Source of the DNA: Diphasiastrum complanatum
Lineage: Eukaryota; Streptophyta; Lycopodiopsida; Lycopodiales; Lycopodiaceae
DNA: 64,000 nt
Reading direction: 5' to 3'
NCBI GenBank assembly: GCA_029204225.1
Contig: CM055102.1
Coordinates: forward strand, 45,320,984 to 45,384,983
Below, piece after piece: positions 58,319 through 64,000 of this stretch; within the stretch, counting starts at the first letter, position 1; every line of letters starts with the position of its first letter. The notes beneath the pieces were generated by a model, which was not told where the DNA came from, did not search any database, and was given only the letters and a program-made list of their open reading frames with translations. Made by a program: the position numbers and the translations under genes.

Positions 58319-59120
58319 ACCCGATGATCACATAGCTAATTGATTAGTTAAAAGTTAATAAAAGAACTTTGGTTTTTGCAAACTTTTAATGTCGCAGGGC
58401 CTAGTAGTCGAGTTAGTGAATAAAAATGGTTCCCCCCAATTTTTGAATTGGTTCTCTCCAATTTTTGAATGGGTTCCCTCCAATTTTTTAATGGGGCCTC
58501 TTATGAAATGGATATGGAATGTCCTTGCTCTACTTCTTTCCTTCTTTAACTCTCATGTTTTCTTTAGATTTGCTAATTGTTGGATTTGATGCTTGTTGGA
58601 GTTAATCATTGTTATACTATCAGTGAGAGAGAAAGAGAGGGAGAAGAGTAAGTCTCTATCTTTGATGTGGTTTTAGTGTTTATGGATGTAGTGTTAATTG
58701 CTAGTGTCAATGAATCTTAGTGTTACTGCTTAGTGTTAGATATGGATCATATGCATTTGTTGGATTATGAACTATGCTATCACTCTCATGGGAATAAATC
58801 TCCACATGACAACTAGTTAATCCTCTTCATCTCCTTGATGCTTGTGTGCTTGGATCTAGGGTCGAAGATGGATAGGAAATACTTGCTACAACAATGTGGT
58901 CGTTAATATGGTTTGGACATCTGAAAAGGGCGCAATCAATTCTGAATTTTTTTTTGATGTAGCAGACTTTTGGATCATGGCATATTGTTTACGTTGTATT
59001 TACAGAAATGCAAAAAATGAATAAAGTGCAATGATTGTCTCACTTTTTTTTTCTCTTGTTAGTGATTCATAATTGATCTGCTTCTAACATATTGCTTTTC
59101 ATCCGTTTCTGATTAAAACG
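58319..59120. other. gene-free stretch with short tandem repeat
   Basis: Holds three 22-bp units CCAATTTTTGAATKGGTTCYCT (58436, 58458, 58480). Otherwise AT-rich with no gene seen. Confidence 0.6.
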
Positions 59121-62100
59121 TTAGCCCACCCTTTAACAACAAATGTCAACGTAGTAATTTAGAAAATAATGCATAAAATATCCAAATGTTGCCAAGCTTA
59201 ATTGTTAGCCGATATTTTCGCAGAAAAAATCGGGCTATTTTTAGAGCGATTTTTACAATTTTGTACAAAAACCGGCATGTAACCCGGCTATTAATGGTAA
59301 AATCAGCACACAGTTGCCTATAGATAGGGGTCCCAGCCCGCCCAAAATGTGGCTAGAGCAAATTTTGAGGCCTTAGAAATGGCCCATAGAATAGTTTACG
59401 GCCTTAGAATTGGCCTGATTATACTAGCCGGCATGGCCGAGCGAATTTTCCAATGTACTTCGTTACTTTTTGTTAATACAAAAATTGCCTACTGTGTTTT
59501 TTAGGGGACCGGTTGTCTTGAAGAAACCCCAAGTCATGAGTGCTCGCCAGTAATGATACAGGAAAAAATCGGCAAAGAGAAAAATCAACCTGCAACAAAT
59601 GGTCGGAAATTATGGGATAGGGTCAAGAAAATTATGACAAAATTATAGGCAAGTCCTGGTGCAAGTCGAAGTGGCACACTGACAGACAAATCACCTCGAC
59701 AGCTTAAGCCATGGGCCATGGACACGCAAATGGGAAATGCAAGTGGAGGCCAAAAGTGCTTACCAAAAATACCCTATCTAAAAATGGTAGGAATTGACCA
59801 CAAGTAGCAATGAGGACTACCCAATTAAAAAGTATCAAGGGAAGTACTTACCATTTACACCACCGACAAGTGCAAAAGAGGAAAGTGGCTCACACATGTG
59901 GTACCCTAATACCCATGACTCCAACCCATATTTTCCAAAAGGGAAAGGGTACCACTTGTGGTCAAATTACAACGGAGAGCCATGTACTTACAACTAAGAG
60001 CCATGTACAAGAAAGGACACATTTCTTGAAAGGCTTGAAGAATGAAGGTATGGCATTTTGAAGGGGAAGGTGTGAGAGATGCATATAAAAGGAGAGGCCG
60101 TGGAAGATGATGGAGTGAGATGATGGGAGAAAAAAAATTTGTTGTTGTGAGAGAATAAACGTGGAGGGGTGAGAGAACTTTTGTTTTTATGTTGAGGAAG
60201 AATTTAAAGGTGGATGCTTTGGGTTGGGTGTTGCGTGAGGGCTGGAGATTGGAATTGAAACTGTAACGGGTTGCAAGTGTTGTAGGAGATGGTAGTATTG
60301 GTGTTAGGATTTGGGTTCCGAGAAAGAATGAGTAGGACGAGATGGAGATCAGTGTGTCTTCCTTTACATTTGTTGCCATATGCAAATTCTGCGGTGTTGA
60401 ACATTAAATCGTGCATAGATCTGCCAAACCCTGTATATTTCAATTGATTGAGCCGTGAAGGAACAACAGAGTTTTTCACTCCCTGTTGAGGAAGGGTGGA
60501 TCGGGAGTAGGATACAGAGCTGATTTTGAAGGAGGAGATGTTTCAACAGTGATAGTTGTTGTAACCTCGTTGTCTACTGCTGCAGTTGTCTACAAATCGC
60601 GACTACAGGCCCGCACCCATCTCAAAGTTCCAGCTGAACATACTCGCTGATATAACGCTAATCAGGGTATTTTGACTGACTGTCAACGGCCTGCCTACAC
60701 GATTTCTTGAGCTGTGACAGAGCGAACAGGTCTGTAACAGACTGTCTGCGGCCTACTCAATCTCCAAATTGCCCCACCTGCCTCACCGCTACTGAAGAGC
60801 GCTCCCCATCTGTTCATTGCTACTTGATCTCTGGCTACAGTGTTCAGCACTCACTGATAAGATCCAACAATGGTACCCTCCACTAAAGCTCTACTTGGGC
60901 TTGACTTGTCTACGCTGGCTCGTTCTGTTTCGGAGCACTGATCTCAAGCGTTCCACTACAACGACTTGGAATGTAGCAGAACAGTAGGATAATCACCACG
61001 AGTGCAATTGCAGTAGAACCCAACCTGAAGTTGAAGGATAACTTGTGAGCTCATGACTTGGCGGCCCTCAAAAGGAAACCGGTCCCTCTCTCAAACGCCT
61101 AAATTATACTACTTATTTTTTGAAGTGGTTTTTAAAAGCTAGTGTCAATGCATTTGCTAACCTTTAAATGTGTATGCTTCTACCTATGATCGTAGGATCA
61201 CATGACGCATTACATCGGTGTTGTCAAGCTAGCATGATTTCATTTAAACTCAAGTAAACTTATGTGGTATGCTAGGCGAACAATATATGAGGATGCTTGC
61301 ATTTTCTAGCACGTCATATTTTTATCGCTTTGAAGACTAGGATCTCTTCGTACGTCATACTTAGTTTTCAAGAGTCGTTAACCATTAAATTTTTGCAAAT
61401 GGAATATTGAGTTGTAAGCTCGACCTCTTTGAAACACAAAAGCGGGCCGTCTCCGTACGTGGTTGAAATACACCACCTTGGTTAGGGGTCAATATAGTCA
61501 CCTCCAACGTTGGAACTGCCTAGCGAAATACCTAGGCCTGACGCTTGGCAAAGTACCACCGCCTATCAAACAAGGCAGTGCGTATAATTGGCACCCTCAC
61601 ACTGCACAAAACTAATTATGATATTATAGCATAATCATTTGTTGACTGTCTGCTTATTTCACCATGATCGGTTGAACATTCTAGCGACGTATTCCAAGTA
61701 CATAACTAGCAACAGACGATGACTCATGATTGCTAATTGAGTACCCCTACGAAACTCCCTATGACATTTGTAAGTAGTTACACTTGTGTGACCTCTAGCC
61801 GTGAATCTCGACCATTGTGAAGTACCAAAGACGTTGGCATAAGCAATACTACCCAAAATCGTACCCTGAGTTATAGATATGATCCCATCTTGACAATAGT
61901 AGGTGCCTCTAGAGACCTAGGATGGGGGATGCGCCGAACAACTCCCTTCCTCATGAGGGGTTGGATCCTTGAACATAATGGATGAGAATCAGTTCCACCC
62001 TACATTAGGGGATGTCTGTCAATTGATCCGAGAAGGAGCCACACACTATTATTTCTATACCCCGACACTCCACCCTCACTTGGACCGATAGGATTGGGAC

Positions 62101-62740
62101 TGCAATTACACCTCCCTGCAGTCGTGCCTCTGGGGGCCTGGAAAATCCTCATCGGCTGGGGAGCACGGGGTGGTTGAGATGGCCCTCGGGATTGGAAGCG
62201 GCATTCCCCAATCACTCACGTAAGGGCAGTGTGGGCCCTTCCTCTGTAGGGCTTCTTGGCGAGACCAATCCCCCGTCAGGATTTTCCCCTATCATTAATA
62301 TGGTGGTCGCAAAAATCTTGTCGACAAATTACACCCACAAAGAGGGAGAAGGATTCCATCCAAGAGGGAGGACTGTGTATTTTCAAACTCCATATAAACG
62401 ATCTCAGTAATGTCAGGTCGCATTCATGAGTCCAACAGGCAACAAACTTACAACCATTCAAATTGCTAAGGAAATAAGTGTCAGCCTACCCTTTAACAAC
62501 AAATGTTAGTAGTAATTTAGAAAATAATGCATAAAATATTCAAATGTTGCCAAGCTTAATATGGGTCGCAAAAATCTTGCCAAAAAATTACACCCACGAA
62601 GAGGGAGAAGAATTCCATCCAAGAGGGAGGGCTGTGTATTTCAAACTCATATAAACAATCTCAGTATTGTCAGGTTGCATTCATGAGCCCAAGCAACAAA
62701 ATTACAACCATTCAAATTGCTAAGGAACTAATAAAATATG
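59121..62740. repeat. tandemly duplicated locus, one copy carrying an insertion
   Basis: A unit of about 270 bp occurs twice. Copy 1 is 59121-59202 plus 62295-62481 and is split by the insertion 59203-62294; copy 2 is 62482-62740, uninterrupted. Shared sequence includes CCCTTTAACAACAAATGT, CCAAGCTTAAT, TCGCAAAAATCTTG and CATTCAAATTGCTAAGGAA. Confidence 0.9.
59198..62299. mobile_element. 3.09-kb TG...CA insertion, candidate large solo LTR
   Basis: TTAAT at 59198-59202 and 62295-62299 is a 5-bp target duplication; the adjacent duplicate locus shows the empty site. The insert starts TGTTAGCCGA and ends CCCCTATCA, as LTRs do. I see no direct terminal repeats inside and no protein signature (open frames such as 59906-60385 on the minus strand are unremarkable). 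A solo LTR from a large element fits best; a non-autonomous element without coding capacity is the alternative. Strand cannot be set. Confidence 0.75.
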
Positions 62741-63315
62741 AATAGTACTCTCGATATAGAGAGATCTCAAGTTCCATGGTCCAATGTGAGCTGACACATA
62801 ATATTAAGAAACTAACAAATCACTTAAATCTAAAGACAGATCCACTCACATTGAAAGGAAGAAGCTTCATGGACAGGCATGTTTGACATTGTGATGTATC
62901 AAACAAAACCGCATCCAGAGGAGTGGTTGTTGCTTCCATGTTTGCTTTCCATTTCAACGAAACTACTACAACAAATGATGATGCCACGACTACCATATCT
63001 TGCGAAAACCAGCCGACATTAATCAATTGCTCTCTCTCGCTCTCTCTTCTCCCTCCAATGGATGAAAACAACTTTGGATTCTTGTTCTAAATTATAGGAC
63101 TCATGCTTCAATCCACCAAAACTAATAACTAGTAGATAATGGCCATTGGGAGGGCAAATAATATGGGACCCGGCAGCAAGTGGCAAAGGCCACGTCGAGT
63201 TGCCCGAGCTGGTGGACCGAATTATTTGTGGTAATGGTCTGACCAATGGACCATTACCTCACATAATTGATAGTTTGGCTGATTTTTTTCTCTGACCATC
63301 TCTTTCCATGTGAGG

Positions 63316-63321
<6 letters not shown>
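62741..63321. other. gene-free stretch
   Basis: No coding frame, repeat or element end that I can support. Confidence 0.5.

Positions 63322-63412
<91 letters not shown>
63322..63412. repeat. (CT)n microsatellite
   Basis: 91 bp of pure CT repeat. Confidence 0.98.
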
Positions 63413-63414
<2 letters not shown>

Positions 63415-64000
63415 GAAGATTTTGGTGAAGATTGTTCTAACGGATTCCAGATGCCGAAAGTGCCTAACGAATATCAAGTGAAGAAATTGAGCCACCAAAA
63501 TAAACTATGGAGCGTCGAACATATCTTACGGCGACGGGAATAAAAGCATGGCCGAGCTGGCAAAAAGACTCAAATCTAATTGTAAATGTAACGTCAGACA
63601 CCCTTAGAAGGTGCATTGTACTCATAAGCCGATGGCACGAGAAATAGAAATAGATCTAAACTCCAATGGGCCAAAAATAAGAAAGGACCCAAGTAGATTT
63701 TAACTACATTTTGGTTCATAACTTTTTAAGATAGTCAAATTGTTATGGCACATGGTTTTTGGGTGAACCAGAAACCCTAACTCTAGCTTTGTCTATAAGT
63801 AGGGATGTGACACCACTTTGTAATTACTTTTCATTTGTAAGAATAGAGATTGAGAGAGATGTTAAGAATTTATTAAGGAGAATATGTGATAGACTATTTT
63901 GTAGTCTACAAAATTATCAGTCAAACAATGGTCTAACGACACGTAACAGTTGTCAAATATAGATCTGAAATTATTGAATGAAAATTCAGATGTGATTTTA
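63413..64000. other. gene-free stretch at right edge
   Basis: TAGGGATGTGACACC, GAGATTGAGAGAGA and AAATTATTGAATGAAA near 63800-63985 look like an untranslated leader or LTR end, but nothing can be assigned. Confidence 0.4.

Overview
The window looks like nuclear DNA of a land plant with a large, transposon-filled genome. It is AT-rich, has long introns with GT/AG borders, and carries a plastid-type proline iminopeptidase gene and a MIKC*-type MADS-box gene. LTR retrotransposons with tRNA-iMet primer sites, a Helitron, a LINE fragment and (GA)n/(CT)n arrays of 40 to 115 bp fill most of the rest. The species cannot be named from the sequence. Layout: 1-4853 is the 5' part of a decayed Ty3/gypsy element on the minus strand that runs off the left edge. 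4854-6140 holds a LINE endonuclease piece and two (GA)n arrays. 6287-14136 holds six exons of a proline iminopeptidase gene (minus strand); its last exons must lie left of the window, beyond the nested transposons. Its 4.25-kb first intron contains a hAT-like MITE. A truncated copia element sits about 100 bp upstream of its start codon. 17146-22632 is a very long LTR (about 2.67 kb without its insert), interrupted by a deleted copia element with a clear target-site duplication. An uninterrupted inverted copy of this LTR lies at 55925-58318 and gives the empty site. 22643-25132 is a decayed copia internal region. An inverted copy of it (30876-40339) is split by a 7.8-kb LTR element that encodes only Gag and carries a 25-bp minisatellite. 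Between the two inverted copia arms (25.4-30.8 kb) is the most unusual part. A centromeric-H3-like histone fold with a basic C-terminal tail and a Ulp1-type protease remnant are read leftward. An unrecognised intron-containing gene is read rightward. The roughly 0.8 kb between their start codons holds nine copies, in both orientations, of a GCGCACAAGT..GATAT motif around a cluster of CACRTG boxes. All three coding parts carry frameshifts or stops, so this is either a decayed gene cassette or needs resequencing. 40.3-46.4 kb is a patchwork: a gypsy element with its RT/RNase H half inverted, a 0.43-kb inverted duplicate of an exon and introns of the nearby MADS gene, unrecognised ORFs, and a Helitron cut just inside its Rep domain. 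48616-54502 is the MADS gene itself (9 exons, about 230 residues as modelled). 59121-62740 is a tandemly duplicated locus: one copy carries a 3.09-kb TG...CA insertion with 5-bp target duplications, the other is empty. Only two genes look open over their modelled exons (the peptidase and the MADS factor); the rest is mobile DNA and its debris.
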